Assembly (NCBI GenBank): GCA_023213395.1
Contig: CM041465.1
Location: forward strand, 71,183,741 to 71,247,740
From: Cycas panzhihuaensis
Lineage: Eukaryota > Cycadophyta
Direction: 5' to 3'
DNA: 64,000 nucleotides
Shown here: in pieces, positions 11,889 to 28,460 of the stretch
How positions within the stretch are numbered: the stretch's first letter is position 1
Layout: every line of letters begins with the position of its first letter
The notes under the pieces: generated by a model
Databases searched by the model: none
The model's input: only the letters and a program-made list of their open reading frames with translations
Told to the model about the DNA's origin: nothing
Translations under genes and position numbers: made by a program

Positions 11889-13340
11889 ATACATGCATTG
11901 GCAAGGTGTCTAGGTCTACCTTAATTGAAACATATTCTTGAGTCTCTTCCTCATCCACATCCTCTATTATCTTGATAGTGATGATGAACATAACTTCTAG
12001 AGTCTAGAGTCTATCCCCTTCCTCATGATTGGCTTCATCCTTTGTTGAGAATATAAGGTCCCAAACTTTAAACCACCACAAGATCTAAACTATTTTGCAA
12101 TTAGCTACAGGAATCAAAACTGAGATTTAACATGCAAGTTCTAAAATCAGAGATAATACAATAACATCAATATATAAGCTAAACATCACATATGCACCTG
12201 ATATAATGTGGTAAAACCCTAGTAGTGTGCTAGGGAAACATCCACATAGGAAAGGTATCAATCTTTATTGCTATAGAATGGAGAAATAGTACATCTCAGT
12301 AGTAGAGTGCTCTCAAGAACAACAACCAGCCGCCACCCTCATCACAGTACATTACATTACATTCAACATAATAAGAAAATCCCTAAAACGGGCTATATCA
12401 GAGGGACATCTAAGGCATGAATCTCAACTGTAGAATCTAGGGTATTTATATCGAACGACCCTGATTCTCTTTACATTTTAATAAGGTTTACAAGTCTAAT
12501 TTTTTGAGTCAAGGGCTATCACCCCTAAACCCTCTCTTAGTGAGGGGTGTTCCATGCCCCCTGTACCCCCCTTCCAAGGGGGGATCCCACCCCCCTTGGA
12601 ACCCCCTGAGAAAGTTTAGGGGGGGAAACCGCGCCGAAAACATGCCAAAATTTTAACCTTAAATAATTGTTGTCACAATATCCAACATCCTTGAGGTCCC
12701 AAATTTAGCCTAGAAGCAAAAGCATCTTCTAACTCTGTTGAGTCTTCATACTACTTGTTTCTTTGTTCCTATCTTAGCGATATGCCAATTAATTCATCAA
12801 GTGTCATAACATCAATCTGATTATTATTTGTGATGGTATTAATGGTTATATCAAAAGATTTTGGCAGCTTACTAGCTACCATTTGAACCAATTTCAATTT
12901 AGGAATAATGTCGCCTACACTTACAAGGTCATTCCTAAGTTAAGTAACCTTATGTATGAAATCATTTACTATCTCATATTCCTTCATATGTAATTTATAT
13001 AGTTTTTTTTCTATGGCAAATATTTGTGCTTTATTCTTTTGGCCAAAAAGATTCTCAAAGAACTTCCAAACGGCTAAAGTTGAGTTTAATTTTTCCACAT
13101 ATACCAAAAGAGAATCTAAAATAGAGAGCTTTAGGATGATTACTCCTATATTATCTCTTTCCAACCAATTTGGCAAAGATGCACTTGCATCATTTGGCTT
13201 GGTTTCCATGCCAAGGGAAATATTCCAAACATTTCTAGCTCTTAGAAGAGTTTCAACCTTTATTTTCCAAATATGATAATTGTTGTCTATCAGTTTATCT
13301 TTCCCAGGTAGACCAGGATAAGAGAAGCCATTAATGATAG
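11889..13340 (-). pseudogene. E2 gag with zinc knuckle, split by a solo LTR
   Basis: Gag begins near 13335 (minus strand) with NNYHIWKIKVETLL and VWNISLG, the classic copia gag opening. An 89-codon stretch follows (13209-12940) with LERDNIGVIILKLS and the 'AVWKFFENLF' helix of the UBN2 family. A degraded CX2CX4HX4C zinc knuckle (CFN-GRPRHLANAC, second Cys lost) lies at 11891-11933. The 645-bp solo LTR at 12043-12687 separates core from knuckle. Gag would coat the element RNA in cytoplasmic particles. Confidence 0.85.
12043..12687 (-). repeat. Solo LTR (645 bp) inserted in E2 gag
   Basis: The ends are TGTTGAG and CCAACA, flanked by a perfect 5-bp duplication TCCTT (12038-12042 and 12688-12692), with no internal element sequence. 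That is the signature of LTR-LTR recombination. The minus orientation is inferred from a TATAAATA box complementary to about 12448-12455 and a downstream AATAAAG poly(A)-type signal near 12255. A GC-rich hairpin (CCAAGGGGGG / CCCCCCTTGG) lies around 12572-12597. Confidence 0.88.
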
Positions 13341-13987
13341 TAAAAAGCTATTTTAGATAGGGCTAACTATATAATTATATGGATTTTCATATAAAACCTT
13401 AACTATATGGATTCAAACAAAAAGTACCTCAAATGAAAGGTCTTTTCACGCTCAATGTAGATCTAAAATTATTTTTTTAAAATAATTCTCATATTTTAAG
13501 AAAAATGGCCCAAAACAGAGGAGGTACAGTTAGGGTTTGGTCTTAAATTTACTCATAAAATATAAAATACTCCATGAAAATGCTCAAATTAGATTTAAAT
13601 CTTCTATAATGATGATACACAAGTTTTAGAATAGACTTTACCTGATTTAAGTTGAGATTTCAAGTGATTTTTACTTTCCTCCTCCTCAAACTTGTGTAGA
13701 CTAATTTTTACCAAAAAGACCCTTGAAATGACCTTGAATGATGTCAGGCTAGTTGAAAAGAGTGATGAGTGTACTGAGATCTATCACTCCACCAATTTTC
13801 ATCATGTTTTGAGAACCTTAAAATTTTCGGTCTGTACGGCTTCCATACAGTTCCGTACATAGAAAATTAAGTGAGGTAACTTCATACTAGATTGACTCTA
13901 ATCTAATGTCTTCCTCCTAAAGACTTTAAGCTCTTGAATCAATCACTAAACATTCATGGTACTTACTCCAGATGAGTAGTTAAACCT
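13341..13987 (-). other. E2 5' leader
   Basis: This is the untranslated stretch between the primer-binding site and the gag start. No domain or repeat was seen. Confidence 0.6.
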
Positions 13988-13999
13988 TCTCTAATACCA
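13988..13999 (-). promoter_or_regulatory. Primer-binding site of E2
   Basis: The minus strand reads TGGTATTAGAGA, a slightly decayed initiator tRNA-Met complement, and directly abuts the 5' LTR. Confidence 0.8.
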
Positions 14000-14225
14000 T
14001 TTTAGCTCAATGTAAAGAAATAGAAAGTAGATGAGTGAAATAGACTTCTATTATCATTAAGGAGATGATCTCTTAAATATACATTGAGTCTTGTAACTGT
14101 TATGTCTAGGTTTGTAATTGACTCTTACAATAATGGCACATGTCATGCTCATAATCATAGGTTACATAGTTGAGGGTTTATTTCATACCCCCTTACAACA
14201 TCTAGATAAACATTACATCCTAACA
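14000..14225 (-). repeat. 5' LTR of E2 (226 bp)
   Basis: It matches the left copy. The start has decayed from TG to TT and it ends CCTAACA. The AAAAG target duplication follows directly (14226-14230). Confidence 0.9.
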
Positions 14226-14230
14226 AAAAG

Positions 14231-17211
14231 AGCGGCAATGCAAAGGCAAATATTGGCATGTAAACTTAATAAAAAACACCTAAAATCAATCTAGATCAGT
14301 GCAAGGGGGGGATGTAATAGATCTCTAATAAAGAACAAAGAAAAAAACTTTGAAAATAAATAAAATTTTGATGAAGAGAAGCCCATATAGGTTGCATAGT
14401 GGACAGAGGGTGTAGAGGGAATTAAAATAATCAAAAAATAATAAAAGTTAATGTGAAATCACTACAAAAAGAGGTGCCATATACCCATAGATGTAGATCA
14501 GAGAGAAATATACTCAAAAAATATGATTTCTTAATAAATATAGTTGAAAACTAACAAAATGAAGGGCGCATAGATAGTGGTCACTCTAGGAGCTCATTCT
14601 CCTCATTGGGGTTACAAAACATGATGAAAATAGAGGGGCATATTACTCTTTTTAATGCCTAGGTACTGCTAAAATTTCATGAGAAATGAATAAGCACATA
14701 ATAAGAACAAGCCTACCAAAGATTAGGAGACTGTAGAGAGTGTAAGGTCTATATGACTAAAACTGGGCTAAGAAAATATCACAAATAGATTCTATAGGCT
14801 TATAAACACCTTTTTACCAAGTTTTAGAGAAAAAACAAAGCAATTTCAACTTTAATGCCTGAGGGTTTTAGCAGACAGTATTATACACTAGGCTTCTAGG
14901 AGCTATAACTCACCATAGGAGCGATAGTTTTTCGAACCATCTTTTCTGGAACAAAGAGGACTTAGAGATGAATCCAATGAGTGGTCACTTGACATGGTTC
15001 TAAATAGTGTGGAGCTCACACTAGCCTACTAAAACTCAAGAACTTGGAAAATCCTTAAAACAATTGATAGAAAATGAGTAAAATCTTAAAAAATATCAAA
15101 CAAAACTTCAAAATAACTACACCAAATGATTGTGGGGATGAATACACATACTCTAGCTTCAAAAGACTAAAGAAATACTAATCACATGGAGTATACATAT
15201 TAATTATAGCTAAATATTAACAAAAACTATATAAAAAATATTAATAAAAGCTATATAAAAGTGACGTATTATTAGATATATACTTGTTGTGAATGTAGAT
15301 CAGCACTTTGATACCAAATGAAGGTGCCAGGAGTAGAGCAGGCTGTAGATTACAAAGTAAAATCCATATTTGAGTTAATATCTACTTCTAAATGGTTGGT
15401 GGTGTTAAAAAATGCTAGGAAGACATCCCCATAGTATAAATACTTTTTGGGAAGCAATAGACACCTCTACCTGATAATTCAAGTAAATAATAAAACATTA
15501 AATAAAATAAGCATAGTACTTACCTTGGTATACTTATAAATAGTTACATGTCATATTTGGTGGGCTTTAGGTGGCTCTAGGTTGCTTTTGGGGGCCCTAG
15601 GTACATGCGCATATATGTTGAGGATGGCCATTATCCTAATATTTTTATTGGTTTCTTGGGGACATAGCCTAATGGGATATTTACATCCCTTACTATTTGC
15701 TTCTCAAATCTTTTAATCCTCTTGCACTTGTTAAATACTTTACCTTGTGGTGAGAATTACCCTTTTTTTATCATGCAAAAGAGCTTATCCCTATTTTTTC
15801 TTATATTTTATGGTCTAAAATTATTCTCTTCTATTAATTTATTTTTGCTTATTTAAAGTCTTTGCTTTATGATCATAATAAATCAAAATTTTCATCATCA
15901 TGCTAATTATCCAACCCTTGTCAATTTATGCTTATGGTGCATCTTGAGAAAATCCAATTCCATCCATGGTTGCCTATACTATCTAATACTCCAATAAAAA
16001 TACTAAAAATTTCCTTCATTGTGCTACTAATAACTTGGTTGGGTTTGATGTTTCCATTGTTGCCATGTGATCTACCATTTTATCAATTGTACAACATGTC
16101 ATCTTCTACTCTAACTCATAGTTATTAGTTAATTAGATCATTAGTAGTTATGTTTTACATGGCTTTACTTTACATTATATGTATTATTCAATTCATTTTT
16201 TTAATTATTTTTCTATTATGTATATCCTATATTAACAAAATTATGAAGTAAACTACCTAGAAAATATATTACCTAATACCCATCAATAAAAATTTACCCT
16301 AATAGGGTAGTGTAATTAGAAACTTCTTGTGATTTTCTATTTTATTTGATTTACTTACTTTCCTTTTTTAAGGTTGAGTGGTACTTTTATTATAGGACCA
16401 TAGTCCTAAAATCTTTTCATTTTTGTTTAACTAAAGAAAATAACTAAGAGTCAAAGAATTTCTAGGATGTAGAGTCACTTCTCTATTTCATGAATCATAT
16501 CCTATTCATGAGAATTAGTTAGCCATCCCTATGGAGATATCATTATTTCATATGTCTCTTAAACTATTACTTCAAGATTGTTATAGGAATAAGATTGCTT
16601 AATTTCACCATCTTTGAGTTTTTCACATAAATCTTTGGCATTGTGGGACCAAAAGTGCTATGCAATAAGTGTGATAATGGCTATATTATGAGGGGCTAGT
16701 TTTAGTCTACAAAAGTAAAGATCTTAACACACATTGTATATATCATGAATAAATTATAACAAAATAGGTTGAAGACTTCATCTGTCAAAGACTATACAAA
16801 ACTATTAAGCACCAGCACTTTGTCATCAATAAAATTAGGTTCACTTATTTGACTCATTGGGAATATGTCTCTTTGTTTTGTTCCATTAGGTCTTATTATG
16901 TTTAGATTAGCTTCATCTTGTTTTTGCTTAGGTTGAATATTTTGTACCTAAACCCTTAGCTATTATAGCCTCATTTTATGTTGAATCAGTTTATATTGAA
17001 TCTATTAATCTTCAAATAGGATCCGGTATGAAACCTAAATCCTTTTAATATCTAGACTCCCTCTACTAAGTTCCATATAACTTACCATTGTGGAGTCTAA
17101 CGGATACCATCAGACTAGTTCACTAGGAGGAGCTTGTTTTACCTTGAATATAAACTCATTTTCTCTCTTCTTATTTCTTAGGTGGTCACTTAGAAATATA
17201 ATGTTTGTGAT

Positions 17212-17213
<2 letters not shown>
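14231..17213. other. Unassigned DNA with a possible LTR/PBS junction at 15307-15319
   Basis: No coding region was recognised. On the minus strand 15303-15316 reads TGGTATCAAAGTGC, similar to a plant copia primer-binding site. It is followed 2 bp later (on +) by TG at 15319, so a minus-strand LTR may begin there. I found no second copy to confirm it. The rest is AT-rich with nothing visible. Confidence 0.35.
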
Positions 17214-20579
<3,366 letters not shown>

Positions 20580-20936
20580 CATAGAAGTAATATTTAATTA
20601 CTCATTATAATGTTAAGTCATCTAGTGTTAGTCCCCATAATCTCTCATATGTTATTAATTGAGTCATTAAGTTGTATGCATATGTACACTTATTTATATA
20701 TTGTCCTATTAGTGGACATAGGGATTCTCATATGTAATTAGTTAACCATGAGGTGACATTACACTATAAGTATGTATTCATTCCTAATATAATATTTAGA
20801 AATGATTGTTTCCCATAAATTTTTGTTATATATATGCTTACATGCTTCATTCTTTATTAATCTATTATTCATATCATTAATCATCTTATATTATTTATTA
20901 TATTATATGACAATAATTTAATTTCATATTCCAACA
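20580..20936 (+). repeat. Left LTR of E3
   Basis: It aligns over its full length with 54257-54616 (shared blocks such as TTTAATTACTCA, GTTAAGTCAT and CATATTCCAACA). It ends CCAACA; the start has decayed from TG to CA by two transitions. The next bases (TATGATATCAAAAC) are a decayed TGGTATCAGAGC-type primer site. Confidence 0.85.
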
Positions 20937-22625
20937 TATGATATCAAAACAATCTATTTTCTAATAATTATTATCAAAGCTCTAAGTTGATTGATCCTAC
21001 AGAGTAAGTAGATTATCAAAGTCAATGATGTATTTTTATGAAGTGTGTTTAAGTCCTAGGAAGGACCTACAAATTTGACATGATCTTATGAAATATATGG
21101 AGTTTGTATATATTACAAGTGATTGATTATCTTTTATCCAAAGCTTTAAAAGAATGACAGAACCTATATTAGTACCTAATATGACTAAGTTGTTGAAGTA
21201 AGTTTGAAAAGCCATGCACTTAGATCTCATAGTGAGAATCTTTTTTATATGGTGATATTATGGACTTTTTTAATACATGAGTGTACTTATTTCTTAATCA
21301 TGCAAGTGTGATTAATGATATCCATAGAGTGATAAAAATAAGTTTCTTCTTAAGACTGGCCATATTATAGAAACAATAAGCAAAGAAGGTTATCATAGTT
21401 CATTAATGAAAGTTGTTGTGAGTGTTTGAGTTATGTAGTTCTAGATTCACTATCATTTATAATCAACACATCATTGTGTTGATGATTAATTTTATGTTTA
21501 GTCACCATTAATTTTTTTGTAAAGTAGGGGTTTGTTAATTAATTTTATTACATGTTTATGATATTGATATACCACCATTTTAATGATGGAAATATTACAT
21601 GTAATGGCTTCTTGAATGAGAAATTTATGAAAAACATATGGTATTTGGCAAGATCTAATGATGAAATTTATAAAGAGGAGAAATATTTGGATGATATGCC
21701 AATCCAATGGTAGATTTGTGATGATTTATGACAATAATAAAATTGGGAAAAACCATTATTTTTGGGCAATTTCATGCATGCCTTGACACTAGATTTTGAC
21801 ACTTGGATGCTTATTTATAATGTTGGGCACTTTTTAATGATTTGAATTATAGTGTAACAAGACTATAATTGATTTTAGAGACCGATAGTGATATATAACA
21901 ATGAAATCATAGAGAGAATTATATTGAGTCTTTTGTCAAGCATTAAACCCCCCACAATGAGATGAATGATCATTTTTTCTACATGTTGGTGATCTTTTTT
22001 TAATGAAAAAACATTTTGTAGAGGTGTATCAAGATTGGATGACCTCATTAAGAAATGTAGATATGAAATTCAATTGGAAACTACATAGAAATTATTGGTC
22101 AACACTCATAGATGGTGGATAGGTTGCCACGTAAAATGGTGGCTAATTTATTTATTTATTACAAATTTATATATTATGAAATCATATTAAATTACTTTTA
22201 AATATGTTTTAGAGTCCACAAATCCCCTCAAGATGGTCATATGGTGTGTTTTAGCATGATTAAGAGCAAAAGGAAGAGTTCCAAACTTTAATTCTTTTAG
22301 CCTTAACAAAATTTTATGACAATTCATGACATTTTTACCTATAATTTTTACATAGGACATAGAAATTGAGAATTGTCAAATGCATTAGAATCTACATTCA
22401 AATCCTAATCAAACAATTGATCACACAATATGGTTTGCATATATTTTGAAGGAGAATTTAATACATAAAGTGGAGCAAAAGACAATTGACATTATTTATG
22501 AGATATTCTTTTGAAAAGTTTTAGGCACAATTTCATTAAATATTATTATTTAAAGGCTTCTATACTAATGTTGAAGGATGTTGACATATGATTAATATTT
22601 TTATGCTTATATTTAAAGACAAAAT
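20937..22625 (+). other. E3 interior, left part
   Basis: This is AT-rich sequence without recognisable gag or pol domains. It ends in AAAAT (22621-22625), the target site of copia A. Confidence 0.55.
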
Positions 22626-23008
22626 TGTTAAAACATTGTAATATCTCCTCCATTTCTTCTCAATTACGTAAATTCATGTTTATAATATATTAATGAACCT
22701 TGATATAATTTAATCATATTGGATAGTAAGGTCAAGTCCACCTCTCATGCCATTAAGTTGGCCTATCCTATTGCATTGTAATCTTGGTGGATGGGTATAA
22801 ATATTGCCCCACACCTTTGTACTTAATATATTGGATTTTGATTAATGTGAAAACTCAGCCTGAGAGAGAGCCTAAGTGTGATGAATTTACCCATATAATT
22901 GCATGATCATATGTCTTGCTTATTTTCTTAATTTGTTGAATATTTGTTAATACTTTTCTTATTGTACTTGAATTAGGGCATATATATTTAGATCCTCTTA
23001 TTCTCACA
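22626..23008 (+). repeat. 5' LTR of copia A (383 bp)
   Basis: It starts TGTTAAAACATT and ends CTCACA. It matches 52996-53380 almost base for base apart from transitions. A TATAAATA box lies at 22796-22803, conserved in the other LTR at 53167-53174, and marks the likely element promoter. Confidence 0.93.
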
Positions 23009-23009
23009 T

Positions 23010-23021
23010 TGTATCAGAGCT
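23010..23021 (+). promoter_or_regulatory. Primer-binding site of copia A
   Basis: It reads TGTATCAGAGC beside the LTR end, a one-base-shorter form of the initiator tRNA-Met complement TGGTATCAGAGC. Confidence 0.85.
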
Positions 23022-24240
23022 TGTATGTGCCTAATTTAAAAGTATTTTAGTGATTTTAGTTGATTTTGGTCCATTTCTTTCATGTTCTTTGGTAAATCTA
23101 AGGTTTTATGTAGTGTTAGAACTTATACACAGTTGGTTGTGAGAGATTTCAGCCTCCCACAATAGATTTTGAAGCTCGTTTGTATCCATTTAGGGTTTTA
23201 CTCAGTTTTGTTGAAGAAAACATGTGAAAAATCTTTTTTTTTGCTTGTTGCAATCATATTACTGATGATTGTTACTTGTTGGAGTAATACTAGGGTTTGT
23301 AGTAGCCTCACACCCATTTCTAGTGCTAGACAGAAGAACTTTTTATTTTTTGGCTATTTTTGGCTCTATTCTTCATTGTATGGTCTATAAAGAACCATAG
23401 ACTTCCATAGCTTCGTTCTCCCCAATACAATCTTTTTTTTCAAAAATTCCAATTCTACTGGGTACCTACCATCATTACATCCTTTTTTCTAAAATTTCAT
23501 CTCATTCTGAGTCCATTTGATCCTCTGTTAGGGTCCCCCATTCCTACTTTGGTCACATGTATTTATGCGCAAGTCACACAAACCTCAAAAAGTATACTTG
23601 TGTTATTTCTACAATATCTCTGTAACCATTTATCTGATTTATAAACTGTTTAAAGTGTTGGAATGTTGATTAAGAGCTCTACATTTTAGAATTAAATTTA
23701 GCTAGATTTGGATCTAATTTGAGGGAGATATTTATTTCTTAAGTTGATATTTATATTTAAGCTATTTAAGATTTATTTTTCAAGATCTGAAGGTATTTTT
23801 TAATTTTCTTGAGGTTCTTTAGCTAGATTAGGTTGTGGCTTATTATTTTCAGTTATTCAATTCTAATTTTTAAGGCTAAGAAGTGCTTGGTGATGTCTCA
23901 TATGTAGGATTTTGCTCTTAGAAGGTTGTAGAAGTTAACTCTCAAAGCTTGGCCCATCAAGAGCATTCTAAACCTATCCTTGTCATTTTAATTTACTTTA
24001 TTTCTTTTTTATTTTATTTATTACTTTAAAAAGAACCTCTTATGTATAAGAAACTCACTTAAAAAATTACATTTTCACATTAAAAAGATAACTCCTAAAT
24101 TAAACCCTATTTCTAGCCTTACAAGGGGAATGGTTAGGACCCCTAAAGTCACCACCACGTATACGCCCTTGGCCTACTCATATTGGATGAGGAATTTCAT
24201 TGGCTATAATGTGTAATAAGTGGCAGGCTAAGGAGGAGAC
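23022..24240 (+). other. Copia A 5' leader
   Basis: This lies between the primer-binding site and the first gag-like codons. No domain was seen; the 73-codon open stretch at 23169 is not recognisable. Confidence 0.55.
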
Positions 24241-24299
24241 CCTATCTTTTAATGTTTAGAGACTAGTCTAAACTTAGGGAATGAGTGCCTTGGTTAGTA

Positions 24300-25020
24300 A
24301 GTTCTCATTACTAGATCTACCATTCAGCATAAGACCAACACAGGTGGGAAAATAAATCAATGGGGTCTTAAGACCTTCTTAGCAGCCTATGTACTGAGGT
24401 ATATTAAGCCCTTGAGCTCATGTACCAATACATTGGATCCTTAGTTTGCCACTTGTGGGTAGGCATCATTAAAAAGTATAGTCCAACTATTCCACCTGAT
24501 CTTGTAGCCCTAGCCAACTTTAAAGCTAAGGATAACATACCATTATCCTTCCTCCAGTTGGCAGCTAAACACCAAGTGGATCAAAACATTAAAATAGCAT
24601 AAATCTCAAATGTAGCTTAGACCATACTTTGTTCCCTCTATGAGAGGAAGGATGAATCTAGGTTCCTTACCCTTAAGGCTTGCCTATTTGCCATGCCTTT
24701 TTCCATAAACATTATAAATCATTTGACTGAAGTCAAAACCATTATAAACTAATTAATTATCCTTGGTACACCACCTTTTGACCATGATCTATTATCAAGC
24801 ATTATAAATATTTTAACCATTGAATATAACTCCTTTATCTCTAAGATATATGATAATTATTATAAGATGGACTTCATAACCTTTGAGGAGCTCTTGCTTT
24901 GAGAGTAAAATATTCTCAATCGATTAGGGATGACATTGACATCTGACTCAACTCCTACTTTGCAACCTGAAACTCAAAAAGGGCAAGACTATTAATAAAG
25001 TAGCCCAACAACTTAGTTAG
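24300..25020 (+). pseudogene. Copia A gag, N-terminal part
   Basis: The plus-strand frame around 24420-24960 gives a gag-like helical protein with stops. It includes DLVALANFKAKDN, then FLQLAAKHQVDQNI, a 'SLYERKDESRFLTLKACLF' segment resembling the 'L...y...s.arv..L...l' block of copia gag, and EELLL near 24890 where 'leELls.L...E.RL' is expected (followed by NRLGMTL). It stops exactly at the gypsy insertion; the zinc-knuckle half resumes at 50146. Confidence 0.65.
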
Positions 25021-28011
25021 TAGAATCGCATCTATGGGGATGGTAACTACATTTGGTGAAGATTGGGGCAATCAATGGTAAATCTCAGAATAAAAGATAT
25101 AATCCTACAAGTAGAGGAAACACTTACATAGGGCATCCGTGCATCAGAACGTAGGTTCAGGACCCATGAATGGCACACAACTTCCTTAAGATAGCTTAGA
25201 CTTCTAGCTTGAAGGGCAAGATACATGTAAGGTATCTCGAATAACCCCAAATGACGGAATCCTCCCACCCTTAGATGGCCAGAAGGGGAAAGGGAGGCCC
25301 AACAAAGAAAGAACTACTATGGGAATGTGATATGGTATGGGTGGAATAATAAGAACTCCTTAGGTTGACTCACCTAAGGTAGGTCTATGACGGAAAGAAG
25401 TGATGGAAAAGGCCACTTGCTACTACATGAGCAAAGGGATCTAAATCCCAGCAAGGGGCAACTAGGGTAGCATGTGTGAATAAGGTGTAAAGGATGTTTA
25501 TGGATGGATAATAAAAGTACTCTCATTTACTTTCACAAAAGAGGAACATAAAACACTCTCTCACTTTCTTTTGTTTTTGAACAAGAAAAAATGGAAAAAG
25601 TATTCCAAACAAGCTCAAGCATGCATGCTGGGAAATCCAAAGCTAAGGGACATTTTGCATTCAGGTAGGAGAGGAGGGAAGTATAATTCTTATAATATGC
25701 TTCTTCCTATAAAGGTAACATGCAGCATGCATATGTAAGATGAATATGTGCAGGTCAGTTGATTACTCTTTTCCTTTTATGTTGTTTATTATGCAAGACG
25801 ATAGACCTAATAATGATAAAGGGAAAGAGCTACGAAAGGAGGGGAAGTACGTACCTGGAAGGTTATGTGGCCAAAGAAGATATCTTACCTGTATGTTGTT
25901 CTTATTCCCTTGTCCTTGTCTGACGCACCAATGTTATTGAGGGGCGGTGTTGAAGGGGGCTTCCTTACCTTCCCTATGTAAAAGAAAACGAAAGGAAAGC
26001 TAGAAAGGACAAAAGGAAATAAAACAACTATGTGAGGAAACGAAACGAAAAGGAAAAAGGTGAAGACTTACCCAGATGGAACCACCTCTTCCTTTTTATG
26101 AACGTTATGATGAATCCTGCAAGCACAAAGGTTTCCTTCTCCTTCCTTTAAGGGGCTTCTAGAATGCCAAGTAGATGCACATATATATAGAAAGGAGATA
26201 AAGTGGCAAAAGTTGCAAGCAAAGTGCTAGAAACAATACAAAATATTTAATTGAAAACTCCTTCCAAACTCTTCAACGTAAGTCATAACAAGCAATGAAT
26301 ATTAATAGTTAGCCTTGGAATGGATAACCCCCTTATATAAGTACCTTCATGCTACCTTTGAGCATAAGGATAGTAGGTTTAGGCAGCCTATATGACAACC
26401 AATGGTGAAAGGAATAAATAGTATGAAGGCTGGAAGTATTATTAGTGTTATCAAAGTTGCGGTATGTTATATGTATACCACTAGATGAGGGAGCGGCTAA
26501 AAGGAGGATATGATGCCATTAGGGGCTGAAATACCCTACTAATATAGGGCTCTCAAGGTTAGAAATAGTGTAGCAAGGGGCTGCATATACTGGTCCCAGT
26601 AATAGCCTCCTTTTTGGGGTCATCTTGTGGCCCAAGGAAGACACAAGGAGGGGAGTAAAGGAGGAGAAGGGGGATTGCCCCATGGGAAGCTGGCCTTGTT
26701 AGGTACGGAACCTATCGAGTGCTTCCTTCACTCACACCTTGAGTGGCTCACCTTGCAGCCCTCTTGGAGAGACTAGAGAGATAGTAGAAAGAAAATGCAA
26801 GTAAAAGGGGAAATCGCAGGGAAATATCTCCTGTATAAACTAGGAAATACTGAAAATAAAAGATGTATGAGGAAATCTTAATTTTCAAAGAAGTTTAAAG
26901 GAGAAGAAATGAGGAAAACTACAAAGAGCCACCTGTTAGGTTGAGTTTGTAGCAGGCCTGCCTAAGAGCAGCATAGAAGGAAGCTGGTCTAGCTAATTAC
27001 AAGGGAATCCCTACAAAATCTAAAGAAGAAACCTATTGAACACTTGTAGATGCAAGCTTTGAATAGTACTACCATTTGGTGAAGCTTGTTGATGAGATAG
27101 GTTCCACGAACTTAAGTTGTGGGAGGTGGAGTCTAGGTAGGATCTCAGAAGATGCAGGCCATTTCCTGCAGGAGGAAGCTTGCAGTGGCAGCAAAAGAGC
27201 AGGAGAAAGAGAGTTGTAAGAGCTTATTGGAGATTGTTAAAGAGTGTAAAAGGAAGAAATAAGGAATGTTTTAGGTTTTATACTCAACCGCAGCCCTAAT
27301 CGAGCGATTACGATTAGGCTGGGGCTCAGGTAGCGACTAATCTATGTGGCAATTTTGTAAAAAATGCAAAAATTTCCATGACAGATTTTAAAAAATAGAG
27401 GTAGACAGTCACACCACAGTAAACTTTGCAGTACCATGGTAAACTTCATGGTACCACAAAATTTACCACGGTGTAGGGCCAGAATTAATAAAAAGAGAAA
27501 TAAAGGTATTGGGGGCCCTAAAGGAGGGTATCCTACACCTAAGAGGTGTTGGCCCTCCTATCTAGGTGGTTAGGGATAGTCCAAGTGGGTAAATGGGATA
27601 GACTAAATAGGGCGTCAAGAGGTAGGGATCCAAGAAACCTATGGACTAACCCAAACTGCCAACCACTCGTATCAAGATGCTACGGGTTGTGATAAAGTGA
27701 CAAAAGTATGAACAGATCACACAAGTTGGTTAATGCTCGAGGTGATGTGGAGGTGTAGTAAAGGGTTGTAAGGCACCATGGGGATGCATGCCTTATGGAG
27801 AAGCATATCCCGTGGTTTGTCATAGGCTACGGATGTGCAGCATGATCAAGCAGTAAGATGCATGGGAATCACAAAGATGAGGCACTCAATCATGCAATGA
27901 ATCAAGTAATATTTTAATCTACCTCCTAAAATGACTGAGAAAGGAGATGGAAACATACCTGTGCTTACCTGAGTTGACTTATCCATACCCATTCCCAGTA
28001 GCTAGGAAACA
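25021..28011 (-). repeat. 3' LTR of the gypsy element (2991 bp)
   Basis: It aligns end to end with 47154-50140, differing mostly by transitions. On + it starts TAGAATCGCATC (decayed from TGGAATC) and ends CTAGGAAACA. A minus-strand-compatible TATATAAG box lies in the palindrome CTTATATAAG near 26333-26342. Open frames inside the LTR (for example 25268-25047) have counterparts in the other LTR and no recognisable domain. Confidence 0.95.
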
Positions 28012-28023
28012 CTACCCCCTTGG
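28012..28023 (-). promoter_or_regulatory. Polypurine tract of the gypsy element
   Basis: The minus strand reads CCAAGGGGGTAG immediately before the 3' LTR. It is the RNase H-resistant primer for plus-strand DNA synthesis. Confidence 0.75.
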
Positions 28024-28460
28024 TGGCATAGCCCTACTGCTTGGAAGCACAACGCGATGGTGAATGCTAGCAACAAAACTATTAGTAACATATGTACATA
28101 TAGCAATGCAATTATGATAAGTGCCAAGGGTGCTGATGAGTGTCATGATAGAACGCATGGATACAGGGACAAGAGTGGAGACAATGTAGGGGCTACCTAT
28201 GCACCACTCTAAAGTCAACTGGGAATCATAGCGGATGAGGGAAATGCCCCCATCGTAGGAGTACAAGAAGAGAGATGATGATAATAAGCAATAGGGTGAA
28301 TGAATGAACCTGGTGGTCACCATAATTTAACCTTATTAGCGGCCAACTTTCAGAGGTACGAACAGATCGCAATGTGAAGTGCAGGATGACCCAAGGCTTG
28401 GGCACCTAGGGCAACTGGACAAGTCTCTCAAGGTGGGTCATTAAGAAGGGGAAGGTGATG

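Larger units (their letters stand above)
3510..14225 (-). mobile_element. Ty1/copia retrotransposon E2, decayed, with two nested insertions
   Basis: E2 is a minus-strand copia element of about 5.2 kb once its insertions are removed. Its LTRs (3510-3734 plus 8590-8591, and 14000-14225) are about 226 bp and clearly homologous. A perfect 5-bp target duplication AAAAG flanks it (3505-3509 and 14226-14230). The primer-binding site is at 13988-13999. Reading leftward the order is gag, zinc knuckle, protease, integrase, RT and RNase H, which is the copia order. Later insertions are E1 (3735-8584) at the 3' LTR end and a solo LTR (12043-12687) inside gag. Many in-frame stops make it inactive. Confidence 0.92.

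Noticed and set aside
8202-14225. E1's right LTR as the 3' LTR of the E2 copia element
   Set aside because: It adjoins E2's internal end, but the LTR family differs from that at 14000-14225, and the CCTAA duplication shows it belongs to E1.
15303-15330. Second minus-strand LTR/PBS junction
   Set aside because: The primer-site match is imperfect and no LTR partner or internal domains could be found, so it is only mentioned in the unassigned region.
25047-25268. Open frame with a twin at 47186-47401
   Set aside because: Both lie in the gypsy LTRs; similarity is due to LTR duplication, no domain seen.
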